From: Cladobotryum mycophilum
Lineage: Eukaryota; Ascomycota; Sordariomycetes; Hypocreales; Hypocreaceae
NCBI GenBank assembly: GCA_036429605.1
Contig: CM071590.1
Span: 186,001-250,000 of the forward strand
Direction of reading: 5' to 3'
Length of the DNA: 64,000 nucleotides
How positions within the stretch are numbered: the stretch's first letter is position 1; each line of letters opens with the position of its first letter. Positions 46,989 to 58,300 of the stretch are shown here, piece by piece. Both the position numbers and the translations under genes were made by a program. The notes under the pieces are model-generated. The model was given only the letters and a program-made list of their open reading frames with translations, was not told where the DNA came from and did no database searches.

Positions 46989-48571
46989 ATGGCAAATATG
47001 ACGACTCCAAAGTACGGCGGCTTAGTACTAGATATCGGCAATGTGTTGTTCATGTACTCGGCCGTGCATGTTGCGGCACTCTCGTTTCGACAGCTCAAGA
47101 ACGCCCTTGACTCTCCAGCTTGGTACGAATACGAACGGGGAAAGGTCTCAAAGCAAGATTGCGACGGCCAGATCGCAAAGGACTTTGGCTTCGACTTGAA
47201 TAACTGGAACGATGCCTTGAATCAGCTTCGAGCGTCGCTACAGCCGAATAAGGACTTCATCGCTGCTATCCGCCAGCTCAAGTTAACGTACCCCGAGCTC
47301 AGAGTCTATGGCATGACAAACATGCCGAAGCAGGACTTTGAGCAGCTCATGCCCGTCATCAAGAACTGGGGAATATTCGATGAGGTGTATGCTTCATCTG
47401 CCCTGGGCTCCCGCAAACCAGATATCGACTCTTACGAAAAGTTCGTCGGGGAAACGAATTTGAGTCCCGAAGCGTGCATATTTGTCGACGACCGGTTAGA
47501 AAACGTCATCGCGGCACAATCTTTTGGCTTTCAAGCTCTGCTTTTCAAGGACACGAGCTCCACAATCACCAGCTTGCACAACCTCTTGGGGGATCCTATC
47601 ACAAGAGGGCACAGCTACCTGCAGAGGAACGCGAAAAACCTCTTCAGCCGAATTACTACGGGAGAGATTCAGAAGGATAACTACGGACAGCTCCTGATTC
47701 TGCAGTGCACTGGCAATAGGTAATTTGACACTATTTCGCTGCACGTCAAGTTGAGTAATTGAACTGACACCATGTAATAGAGATTTGGTCGCTCTGGAAA
47801 AAGAGGGCCCTTGTGGAATTATTTCATCGGTGACCCGAATTTCGCTGAAACAACATATCCATTCGACTCTGATACCACAGCTTTGGCCATGATGGTCTTA
47901 GACAATGTCCCCGCGGAGGAAAAGGAGTTGGCCATGGAGAAAATGCTGTCCAATGTGAGCCCGGATGGTCTGCCATTGGTAAGTTTTGAAATGAAGACCC
48001 CCACTACCATGGAAAAAAGCATTGACTAATAATATTGAGTGCAGTGCTGGTTTGCTCCATCTCGACCGCGCATTTGCCATTGCATCAGCGCCAATGTGTT
48101 CCGATTCTTCTGCCTCAACGACAGAGGCCACCAGCTTCCTACAGCCTATGACTTCTTCTGCCGATTACTAAAGACCAAGGCCTATTTATTAGGTAGCCGA
48201 TACTACGAGAGCCCGGACTGGCTGCTTTTTATTCTTGCAGATCTTTGCGCAAAACGGCCAAACGATGAGGGGTTGAGGGAGCTGAGTCGCCTAGTCAATC
48301 TTGAGACAAAAGACCGCATGGGCTGCGATAAAGATATTCTAAGCACCGCGCTACGATTGGTAGCATCACAGACTCTGGGGCTCCCCAATCCCCGGGATCT
48401 GAAAACAATACTAGACGCCCAGCAGGTCGACGGTGGTTGGGAAAAGGTGTGGCTCTGGCGCTATGGCAAGGAGAAGGTCAAGATTGGGGGAGGGGAGTCG
48501 TGACGGCCATGGCAGTGCGGGGGATTCAATTAGCCAGGGATCTCGAGCGACAGGGGAAATACGAATCCTAA
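46989..48571 (+). CDS. HAD-terpene cyclase fusion (drimane-type synthase), frameshift
   Basis: A fungal sesquiterpene cyclase of the HAD-like plus class II terpene-cyclase-beta type, the family of AstC that makes drimane-type (drimenyl/drimanyl diphosphate) skeletons from farnesyl diphosphate. Exons 46989-47719, 47783-47978 and 48045-48571, introns 63 and 66 bp; 484 aa after correction. N-terminal HAD-like domain: LVLDIGNVLF, YGMTNMPKQ, GSRKPDIDSYEKF and FVDDRLENV. C-terminal cyclase domain: FDSDTTALAMM, whose D-x-D-T-T is the proton donor of class II cyclases, after GPLWNYFIGDPNF. The written frame stops at 48503 (GGGES); one more G in the run at 48486-48490 continues it as KIGGRGVVTAMAVRGIQLA to TAA at 48571, matching the family's usual end. 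No cytochrome P450 or other pathway gene is adjacent. Confidence 0.85.
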
Positions 48572-49391
48572 ACAAAAAGGAAAGAAAAAAGGTCGAGAAG
48601 AAAAAGTACGTTTCCATGCATTTTCACTAATTCAAAACAAAAAAGCAAAAGGCTTTATTCGGGATTCCTTGACGGAATCAGCGCAAAAAACTATCTAATA
48701 GCCAAGTCGGGGAGGACAGAACCGATATTACGGACTGGCGCAAAAAAGAACACAGACAGATGGTTTTTACTGCTCGTACATGTATGTAGTAATAGTTTAG
48801 CCCTCGTGACGAGGGAATAATTCTTGATTGGCTTCGATAATATACATCTGTACTACTCTACTCTACTCGGTCTCAGTTCAGTCTTTAAGGGAGAGAGCCA
48901 AGGGAGAGCCAAGGGAGAAACCCCAACAGATCGCCGTCTGAAACCGCGGCCAAGACCGGCACCATGCCATTCTTGATGACTGCCACGGCCGGTACGGGCT
49001 TCTCCGGGAAGGTAATTTAACACACCCAAGACACGCTCCCTGACCACCTGATGCCCACTAGCAATCGGGCAAAAGCCCTCAATGGCAGCTGGCAAGACGA
49101 TTGACGCTTTGGTCCCTTGCGTCTGTCGTCGAACCTAACAACATTTGTGGCAGGTCGACAATGCCCAAATGCACCATCATGGCGATTTCCCCTCCCTCCG
49201 CATTGACTAGGCCGTGATGATGATTCGATCCCAGGCACTTGATACGCGTATTGGTGTAGATAGAAATCATTTATATAGACCAGAGACACGGCTTGTCCCC
49301 CAGATATTTTCCTTTTTAGATTTCGATATCTCAAACATCATCAAGACATACTCTTTGTGTGCCAAGTCGTTGCCCCCCTTCTCTCGTAAAG
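48572..49391. other. Intergenic region
   Basis: 820 bp between two plus-strand genes; A-rich 3' end of the cyclase, then promoter of the phospholipase gene. Unrecognised minus-strand frames here are not called. Confidence 0.55.
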
Positions 49392-50110
49392 ATGAAGTTT
49401 AGTAATACCCTTCTCGTTGCATTTGCTCCGGCCGCCCTGGCCCTGCCGACCATAAGCGACATTGCCGGCATCATTTCCAAGCGCCAGGATATCGTTGCCA
49501 TCACGGACCAGCTACTATTTGGCATGAGTCTCCCTGCCTTTCTCAAGCGCCGCACTGCACAGGATCCACCAGTGCTGGACTGGACGTCAGACGGCTGCAC
49601 CGACTCACCGGATAACCCCTTTGGCTTCCCATACGTCCCAGCCTGCTATCGCCATGATTTTGGGTACCAAAATTTCCGGAAACAGACCCGGTTTACCCAG
49701 AGTGGCAAATTGAAGATCGATAACAACTTTAAGACTGAGTAGGTCTCCTATTGTTTTTTTTTGTTCTGTCCTTCTTCCTTTTCTTCTTCTTGGTTCTTCC
49801 CGTCGTCTCCTTTTTCCGTTGTCGGGGTGGAATCCTTTGGGCTGACATGACACGCACACACAGTCTGTATTATCAGTGCGATTCAGCAGAGGTCCACGCC
49901 ACATCATCCTGCAAGGCGCTGGCTGATGTGTATTACGCCGCCGTGAGAGCTTTCGGCGGCAAGGATGCGACCCCCGATCCCCAACCTAGCAAGAGCTTGG
50001 TTGAGGAGGACCTGGTTAAAGAGTACGAAGAAAAGGTGGCAATTTACAATGAAGAGGTCAAGAAGGCTCAGGCAAAGGGTGAACTTCCTATTCTTGAGAA
50101 CGCCAACTAA
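49392..50110 (+). CDS. Secreted fungal phospholipase A2 (group XIV)
   Basis: A small secreted phospholipase A2 that releases fatty acids from the sn-2 position of phospholipids. Two exons, 49392-49738 and 49864-50110, joined as FKTDLYYQC; intron 125 bp, unusually long for this window and with a long T/C-rich stretch; 197 aa. Signal peptide MKFSNTLLVAFAPAALA, then dibasic SKR and KRR sites before the mature domain, suggesting a propeptide. Catalytic core: SDGCTDSPDNPFGFPYVPAC followed by CYRHDFGYQNFR with the His-Asp pair, then the second-exon cysteines YQC and SSCKALADVYYAAV. The C-terminal tail is charged and helical. Active-site residues are complete. Confidence 0.92.
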
Positions 50111-50710
50111 AATTTATGCGATCATGACCACATCATCAATGTACATACAACTAAATATCTTTAGTTTATGCGCTCTGACCGTTCAGGCGCAATGATTATC
50201 ACGAACAACTTGAGCGTTTCTTAAACATTTGCATCTAATTCTTCTTTCTATCCAAAGAGAATAATCTTTTTTCTCCGTAGGATTTACAAACAAAGTAACT
50301 AGTGGGAAGAGAAACAATAGAAGAGACTGGCTGGCTAGCTGATGGTAATCTGGTGAATCGATAGACTGGGCGATTATCCATAAGCCTTTGCGTGTGCAGG
50401 GAGATGGTATTAGAGAAATGATACATCATATGCAGAGTGATACATTCAAGCACGCTCACTTTCCTCGGTCCAAGCCGTTGCCGATAATGTTACTGCAGTC
50501 ATCAAAGTGTGGAGGCGATGTGAGTCCGTCAACGCGCGGGGGTTGCTCAAAACACCACTTGGCCCCGCATTATCATGATAATGCGTTGAAAGTGAGATGC
50601 ACTACAAAAGCCTTACCCATTTATAGGTCCATAGTAATCTCATCAAGTCACATGCTTTGGGTGCAGAGTGAAACCGACAGCTATTCTTTCGAAACTGTTT
50701 TGCAGTCCTG
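50111..50710. other. Convergent intergenic region
   Basis: 600 bp between the converging phospholipase and HET genes. No gene or repeat of note. Confidence 0.6.
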
Positions 50711-53552
50711 CTAATCCACGAACCACAATTGTGTTTCTGGCAGATCCCTCAACACGACATCATGTGAGAATATTTTTGGTATCATCACCCACATGTATTC
50801 TTCCAGGTCGGTCCCGATGTAGTTCTTCACCGTCTGGGCAAGCTCCGGCTGAGATTTCCATGCATCCGCCATGACTTCTTTCATGAGATCCCGCACCTTG
50901 ATCTTCTGATTCTTCCACAGGTCGCTGTCGCGATCCTTGATGGCTAAGAAATCTCTGGTTCGACTATCCAATGCCACTTTATTCGCGAGCTCCTGAACTG
51001 ATTCCATCATTTTGGCCTCCGCCTCGTTGAGTGCAGATATGATCACATTTCTGGTCCGTCGCGTCTTCAGGCCAGTCGTCAATTCGGCCGGGTCAATCGA
51101 TGGATCATTGATGTCTCTGGGGTCAACAAGTTCAACCTGGACCATGCAGCCAGCACGCAACCCCTCAAACCCCACTTCTTGGTCAAAGATTAACGCACAG
51201 TTGCCAGTATCGATCTCCTTGCAAAGAGGATTGCCCATTTTTTGATCGTATGCGAACCTTTCCTCATTAGTCCAACCTGCAACTTTCTTGCTGCGATACC
51301 AATCAATGACTCGTAGCCACTGGCCTGTCTTTTCATTGCGTACAATAATTTGGTCCTCGGTGGCTTTGATCATGTCTGGCCAAGGATGTAGTGGCAAGCT
51401 AGCATCGCGAGGTAGAGGCAACACCCGACAGCCAGCGAGCTCTACTTTGAGACCCAGAGATGTAGGCACTCCCATCTCTTCTGGAGTCGCGGCGAAGCGC
51501 ATGACGCGCTCATCGATACCCATCACTGAATCTTTCACAAACGAGCCCAGAAGACTGCGTGGCGCCCATCGCCAGCCGGGAACGCTTAGCGACTCATCCG
51601 CGTAGAATAATAACCGAGGAGAAAGCCCGCCCTCCGAACGCGCGACCAGTTCCCACACACGCGCCATTCGCGTGTCCACGTCTGGCGCCTCTGCGATATA
51701 CTTTGTATCAAGTGATAGAAGTGTGGATATGCACAGGGCTTCATCGGAAGGGACAGAGACCGAGCGAAAGTGTAGAGCCCGCTGGAGATTGATCAGTGGC
51801 GGCTGCGTCTGGAAAACGAAGCCTTTTTCCTTGGCAAAAAATCCTTGAAGTTCGTTGAACTACAGAAATAGGTCAGCTAACCTGCTTAGCCTGATTGATC
51901 AAAACTCATACTGAATTCATTACATCCTGCCATATGCGCATGTGCCGTATGTCTTGCCTTCCGAGAACAAAGAGTTGGGTCAACAGCGCATAGGTATTCA
52001 GTGCTTTGTCGGCAAATTGCACATACAGGCTTTTCGTGAGAGCTCCCTCTGCCAGACGGAGTGATTAGTAGACGATTTTGGTACAAAAAGGTGTGGCTAA
52101 ACGTACCTTGTAGAGTCCACAGTCTTCGTGTCCAAGGGGAGGCTCCGAATATCCTCAGAAGAAGCTCAGCCTGATGTTCATTTGACTTGAACTCTGTCAA
52201 CGTAGCATCAAGTACTAGAACGTGTGTTGCGTTTTTGTATACGTCTGCGATTCTTTGCAGAGCAATCATCTTGCCTTCTAGTGCGACCGGACAGCAGAGA
52301 GTGTCAACCCATACTCTAAAAGACGGAGCATTTTCTTCCCTTTGAGGCTCTGTTTCATCTTGAAGCGAGGCAATAAGGCGAGCGACCCGCTGGATTTGAC
52401 ATTTGGGAAGGGAATTTGTGGTTGGATTACCCATTCCGTTCGCCCAAACCTTGAGGCAACAATCATCAGCACCTTCAATGCTTCAACAATGTATTCGCGT
52501 AGGCTTACATGAGACAGAGCCACATACGGAAGACCTGGCTCGTAGGGCTCAACAAAAAGCTTCAAATCATCTAGGCTACCAGAGGTTCCTTCAACTCGTA
52601 TAACTGGGTAGGTACCAGCGTAGCGAAGTATGGAATGGACCTCATCCCTGTCAATGCTAATATGAGAACAATCGCACTCACTGACGGCATGTGCGGGTCG
52701 ATATGTAGTAACGTCCATCTGGAATGCTACACAGAGATGGTTTGAACAGTTTTCATGGCTTCGATTGGACTCTGACTTCTTTAATTGCCCGATGTAATGC
52801 ATCGTGTGCAGGCCTTGAAACTGGGCCCTGATCTTGTCAATTTCACTCGGACACCAACCTCTCTCCAGCATTTGCGTCTCCACAGCACCACCGGGCTTGA
52901 TATAATTATTATGCCAACTGAAGCCTACCATGGGGGCTTCGATGCGAGGATTTGCAGTACTGGCGGCTGTGAATAAGCCTGTAGTAAACATCTCTCCTAG
53001 TGCACATAGTGAGTAGCGAATGGGCTCATCAAGTTCCTGGACGGAGAGCAGCATGAGATTGGCAAACTGAAGACAGTTGCGCACATGAATAAGTCTCTGC
53101 GTAAGATTCGAGTCCAGAGCAGTTCTCTCTCGAATAAGTGGTCCCATCTCAAGCACCGGGAGGCCAGTGAGATGTCGCTCACCATTTTCATCCTTTACCA
53201 AGCACTTTTCATGTAGTAGCCTGATTTCCTCGAGTGCTTCGGTTTGTTCTACCAGTCGTACGCCTGGCGATACCTCATTCAAGGATAAGGACTCGGCTAG
53301 CAGACCAAAGAAGAGCCATGTTTGTAAAAACGGCCCTATTTCTTTACTCGGCGTTGGGTAGAGTGTCTCAAGGTAAGGTTCATCTGGCGCATCAACGCCC
53401 AGCAATTGACGTAGACGAGGGGGCACCCAGCGTATCTTGCCTTTTCGAACCGGATACGTGATGAACATGCCCCCATCCCACTGTTCTTCGCAGACGTATG
53501 GAGTCTGAGGCGGTGGGGTCGCAGTGGATCTTGGCTCGCATAACAAATCCAT
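50711..53552 (-). CDS. HET-domain protein
   Basis: A large protein with a heterokaryon-incompatibility (HET) domain, a TIR-like cell-death module restricted to filamentous ascomycetes. Four exons leftward: 52509-53552, 52107-52449, 51912-52048 and 50711-51859, introns 59, 58 and 52 bp; 890 aa with all frames joining cleanly. The start at 53552 (MDLLCEPRSTATPPPQTPYV) matches the usual N-terminus; the open frame extends 76 codons further upstream but that part looks non-coding. HET motifs: LPYVALSHVWANGMGN near 343, FRVWVDTLCCPV, ALQRIADVYKNATHVLVLD and RRLWTLQEGAL. No partner domain (NACHT, NB-ARC) is seen. Could act in non-self recognition; its trigger is unknown. Confidence 0.92.
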
Positions 53553-54966
53553 ATTTCTCGATGCACAGAAGAGGGGATTGCGCCCGTTTATGCGGTTTAT
53601 TTTATTGGCAGTGGGATGCCGCAAATTTGCTGACGAAACTGCGAATGAAATGATGACCCGCTTTCGCATCATCTCCAACCCCAACTGTAGCAAAAGGACG
53701 TGTGCACATTTGCGGTTCAAAGGCACACGTGTGTGAGGGGATTTTGTATTCGGTCCCACATTCGCACTTTCAGTATCCACTCATCCAGACACACTCCCGT
53801 AACGAGCTGCTGTAAAAATGAGATATGGAGGACAGGAGAAAAACGTGATTGATATACACCGTTCCATGAACAGAAACCCATTGCCCGTCGACGACCAAGA
53901 AAGTCTCACATATTAGACCTGGCCTCTCTTTATTGATAATCACTTATTCTTTGCAACATAAATAATGAGAGAGCTGACCGCACGAGACAATTCGGGGCCA
54001 TGCATCGGTTTATTATTTGCACAACCAAATGAGGGGAAGCCTCACGGCACACAAGCTTCAGAGAGCCCCTCCTTTTGGGGCAATGGGTGAGGGGTAAAAG
54101 ATAGCAGGACTATTTCATCCAGAATACCTATACGTTGCATCGTAGGAAATCCGTGTGTAATCGTCTAAATTGGCTATTGATCTGTTGGGGATAATATGCA
54201 GAATGCAGGTCTCCGTATTTCACTCGCCAATAATATTACTAAAAGAGATAGGAGGTGGCGAATCGCGTATCCCAAAGCCACGCATCTTAGTAATTCAATG
54301 CGACGCTTGGTCCTGCAAGAGGACTCTCCTATTCGTAGATGGATCTACCTTATACAAACAGCAATGTCACACAGCCGTGATCAATATGTTATCTACCCCG
54401 AACGTATAAATTCTCTTTCGAGACTTTGTTCCGAATGGCATCTGATCGTGATGATTTGTGTTTTGGCTGCTGAAAGTCGGTCACCAATACTCGAGCAGAG
54501 TATCTTGCCCCGCATCGGACATTTTGCTGCAGTCATCAAGTACGTTGGTCTGTCTGGGCACGATTATTTTGCCAATAATATGCTGAGAGAATGGAGTCCC
54601 AATACACGAATTTTGGTGGTCAAATGATACCATAGGGGAAACACGTCGTCATGCAAAGATTGGATGGATGACACCCGGCGGAAGAGCCAACTCCCGCAAT
54701 ATGTTGAGGGAGGAGTTAATCTGGGTTTCAGATTCACTGCTGCATCTCAATACCAGCAGTGAATGGCGGGGTTGCCAGAGAAGTAATACGTTTCTACTTA
54801 GTAATACAGAAACATGCATATCCTAGAGGTTATAATTATTACGTTTTTACGTGATAGTTGCCTAATATCGATCTCGAATCAGCTTTCCCTGCAACATCGA
54901 GTTTGACGCAAGAACTCCACCAATATCTTAGAAACCTGTTTTCATCTGCCTGCAGACTACTAGAAA
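53553..54966. other. Intergenic region
   Basis: About 1.4 kb. An open frame at 54196-54627 (143 codons, basic, no signal or motif) is the longest here and remains unassigned; it may be chance or an orphan gene. Confidence 0.45.
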
Positions 54967-55546
54967 GTGTTGGAATCCATAAAGTCTACGCAATATCCAT
55001 TATTGGCCAACTGGGATACAAGTAGTGGCAATCCTGCGACCACGATTGGAGTTGTACATCCTGGCAATGTATTAGGACCACTCAGTCTTGGTCGCTTAAG
55101 TCCTTTCTCACTCGAGATTATGCACGCTATATGCAACAAGCTCGATTTTCAATCTCTTTCAAGATTTCCCGGTACCTGTGTGCGAGCGCATGACACTATA
55201 CGGTCTCTACCAGCATACCGTGACTTGGTCAATCATGCCGCGGATGCGCTGGTAGCACTCCGTCGCACTCCGTCGCACGAGACTCATCGCTCATCATTCT
55301 GTCTCTCTACTACACACCGCGCTGCGTTCTAGTGAATGCGTTGCTTGTGGAGAATACGGTGCCTACTTGTTCTTACCAATTTGCGAGAGATGCTGCTGGG
55401 ATTGTCTGCAATATGGCAAGTCATTCCGGATCATATCGCCAGCTGACGCTAGACAATGGTTCAATCTATCGCGGTCGGAAATAGAGCGTCTACTAGTCCT
55501 ATATAGCTTCCCTCGCATATACGTTGCATGTCGCCTATACCACTAG
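54967..55546 (+). pseudogene. F-box-like protein, broken by a 10-bp duplication
   Basis: The remains of a fungal F-box-like protein: an N-terminal block with LSPFSLEIMHAICNKLDFQ and SLSRFPGTC (the F-box helix pattern), SLPAYRDLVNHAADALVAL, then, in another frame, SSECVACGEYGAYLFLPICE and RCCWDCLQYGKS with paired cysteines. The two halves are one base out of frame because a 10-bp unit, CACTCCGTCG, is present twice in tandem at 55256-55265 and 55266-55275. Removing one copy links ALRRTR to the second half. There is no ATG after the upstream stop, so the start is also lost or lies in an undetected exon. I treat it as a pseudogene. Confidence 0.7.
55256..55275 (+). repeat. 10-bp perfect tandem duplication
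   Basis: Two adjacent copies of CACTCCGTCG. Ten is not a multiple of three, so it shifts the frame of the F-box-like gene. Confidence 0.9.
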
Positions 55547-56584
55547 ACGATGTATGCTAGATTATGTCAGCGTAAAGGCTACAAGAGAGCTTGTGTTGAG
55601 CATCCATGGATCTGAAGATGGATATCACCCCGTTCTCGAGACACCGAGGGGAACTAAGATGAAGATTTCCGGTTTCTCTAGGACCCACCAATACTAATGA
55701 GATGGAGACTTGACCCACGGCACGAATACGCGAATAGAGGTCATTATCGTGATAAGGATGAAAGATATTGCAGCATCCATGCATCTGTGTGGAAACGACA
55801 CTAGAGTCAGTGGTAGGAGAAGGTTGCTTACTGAGGGGGTTGTCTTGTCTAAATGAGAGCACTCTGCTAGAACAGAGGAGGGTTTCTTAGAGCATATCAA
55901 GAATTGTTTCGGGGTGAAATATGTAGCGCCTGATCTAACCCTAGATCAAGCTGAGGAATGATGTTCGATGTTTGCTTGTTAGGTATCAATTGCAATAAAT
56001 TTTATATAAAGGTTCCTCCGCTCACTGGTAGCAGAAGCAATGTGGCCACCTTAAAATCACAAATGAATGAAGAAAGCCAGTATAGGCATGCTGATCCAGA
56101 GGCTAAAGACGGTGGCGTCGTTACCATACGGAACGAGCCGATGCACCGGGCAAGCCAAGGAATGTTCAGTTATGGCACTGGGGTCGCATCATAGATCTGT
56201 CGATCTCTGGAAGTTCATCATTTTGCTGATCAGATTGGTAATTAGTAGAACTGCCTTATGCACCAAGCTCTCCCGAATCAAACCACAAAAGATGTACAAA
56301 ATGAGTCACCATGATCACAAAGCATCGGATTTTATGTATATATATATAACAATTCTTTTCGTCGACCACGTTGTCGTGTTCTACATAGCTATGTACTTTC
56401 ATATGCAGATATACAATGCAAAAGCAAAAATATGTACACTGGATCCTGAAAAAATATGTACAGACTCAGGATACCAGATAAATCATAAACAGAGAAGTGA
56501 AGATAGGATGGGCTGTGGAAGACTTGACCCTGCATGTCCTCCTATGTACAATAGCCCAGAGGCCTAGAAACCTAGAAACTCCAT
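55547..56584. other. Intergenic region
   Basis: About 1 kb, AT-rich toward the right, with small TATATATATA runs near 56335. The frames at 55694-55900 and 56067-56567 are not recognised. Confidence 0.55.
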
Positions 56585-57606
56585 TTAAGAGGTCTGGACG
56601 TGGCAAGGGTTGCCGCTGTTGTCACACTGGCAGCCGTGAGGAGCGTTGATCCAGCCGGTAAGACGGTTGGCAATGTCAGAAGCGTAGCAGTGGGTAGCGA
56701 TACCGTCCTGGAGGAGACCAGTGTGGGAGATAGAGCCAGAGTTGTAGATACGAGCTCCACGGTAGAAGGCGGAGACGTCGCCACGGCCAGACTGGTTGAT
56801 GCAGTTGGCAAGACCATCGCCATCGTTGGTACCGGCGGTACCCTCGCTGATCATCTTGGCAATGGTGGAAGAGGGGCAAGGGTTCTGGACACCGTTCTCG
56901 TTGCAAGTGGCAGAGCCATTGTGGTCTTGCATCAGGCCGGGGTTGCGAACACCATAGTTGGTGGTGTGGACACGGACACAGCCACCAGACTCTTGCATGA
57001 TGACGGCCAAGATGAATCGGTGGTCAACACCAGTGGCAGCGGCAGCGGCCTGAATGCCATCCCAGATGGCACCAACCTCGGGGCCACTGTTGTTGGGGAC
57101 TCCCATCCAGTCGCAAGAGGAGAACATCTGGGGCTTGTAGTTGTTGAACATGTTCTCGAATGAGACCCAGCGGTCCTTGCTAGGCCAGCCTTGGCCAGTG
57201 GAACCGTCACCCCAGTACATGGTGTAAGAGTCGCTGCCGCTGCCAGTACCATCCTGGATGTTGGTGTTGTCGAATCGAGCAATAGCACCGTTGGACACCC
57301 TCTCGTTAGTGGAACGGCGCTGGACATCAACAGCGGCCTCGGGGGCGGCGGGAGAAGTGCGGGAGGCAGCGGCCCTGGAAGCATCGGAGGGCATGAAGTT
57401 GCCACCACCGGGGGCCTTGGGGCGGAACTTGGCAACCTCGGGGATGGTCTTATGAGGGTTCTCGGCGATCTGAGGAGGATAAGGGGCGGCGAGGGCCGAG
57501 CCCAAGAGGAGAGAAGCGATGGCGATCTGGAATTTCCTGTTAGTTGAGGGGTGATCTTCAAGTTGAGATCATCGAAGACGGTGTTGGTACAAACCTTGCT
57601 AAGCAT
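56585..57606 (-). CDS. Secreted lysozyme-like (transglycosylase-fold) protein
   Basis: A secreted protein with a lysozyme/soluble transglycosylase-like domain, probably cleaving peptidoglycan or chitin-type polymers. Two exons leftward, 57595-57606 and 56585-57526, intron 68 bp; the splice joins MLSK to IAIASLLLGSALA and creates a clean signal peptide; 317 aa. After a Pro/Ala-rich spacer with a dibasic QRRST site (possible propeptide end), the catalytic region has WDGIQAAAAATGVDHRFILA, then VIMQESGGCVRV with the presumed catalytic Glu, NPGLMQDHNG, and a C-terminal part with CINQSGRGD, FYRGARIYNSG, HCYASDIANRL and WINAPHGCQC. The mature part has about eight cysteines. The gene is very GC-rich at third positions, suggesting high expression. 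Target polymer is inferred from the fold. Confidence 0.85.
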
Positions 57607-58281
57607 TTTGAATGTATAGTTGTCTTGTCTGTTGGACGAAGAAGGAATGTCTTTGTGGTAAGGGATAGACTAAAGGAGTGCTGATGATGATATTGAACTC
57701 TGTTATTGATGAGTGATACTGATGAGGAATGATTATCGAAGGCGACGGATCGTCCCTCTTATATTCTCGAAGAGCTCAATGATACCCACTGAAACTCTTC
57801 ATCTTGACTCTCCTCAGCAAAGACCGTTTCTAGTTTCCTGTTACAGCCAAGGACGACCGAAGCTACCCCGGGATCGTGCTTACCATTGAGAGCTGCCTTC
57901 TCACAGGCTGAAACGTTGCAATCTACTCCATATTGGGGGATACGCAAATTCGAACGGAGTTGGGGAACAAACCATGTAAGCGCCGCTCTACGAATTGAGT
58001 ATGTGTGTCTTTCCATCAACGACGAAAGAACGTCGATCCTTCGGCTTTACCCGGATCGACTTGTTGGGCATTGCGTGAGAGACTAGAACTGTTTTGGTAG
58101 GACGGTCTTGGGGCGGGGGAGAGTTCATGGGGGTCAGATCTGATGAGCATGAACCACCGCGTCTTTAGGTCGTTTCAGTATGCGTAGTATGCCCATACTG
58201 GTAGCCTTATCTATGGTCTGGTTGAGTGAAAGTGAACATGTTTCTGGATTCTTCATGAGACGCAAGCAACCCAAAGAGCAA

Positions 58282-58300
58282 CACACACACACACACACAC
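58282..58300 (+). repeat. CA dinucleotide microsatellite
   Basis: An uninterrupted ACACAC run of about ten repeats in non-coding sequence. Confidence 0.8.

Noticed and set aside
53553..53780. 76-codon N-terminal extension of the HET protein
   Set aside because: The internal start at 53552 matches the usual N-terminus of this HET subgroup; the upstream part is basic and of poor coding character.
54196..54627. 143-codon open frame
   Set aside because: No motif, signal or membrane segment, and composition does not resemble the confirmed genes. Left as unassigned.
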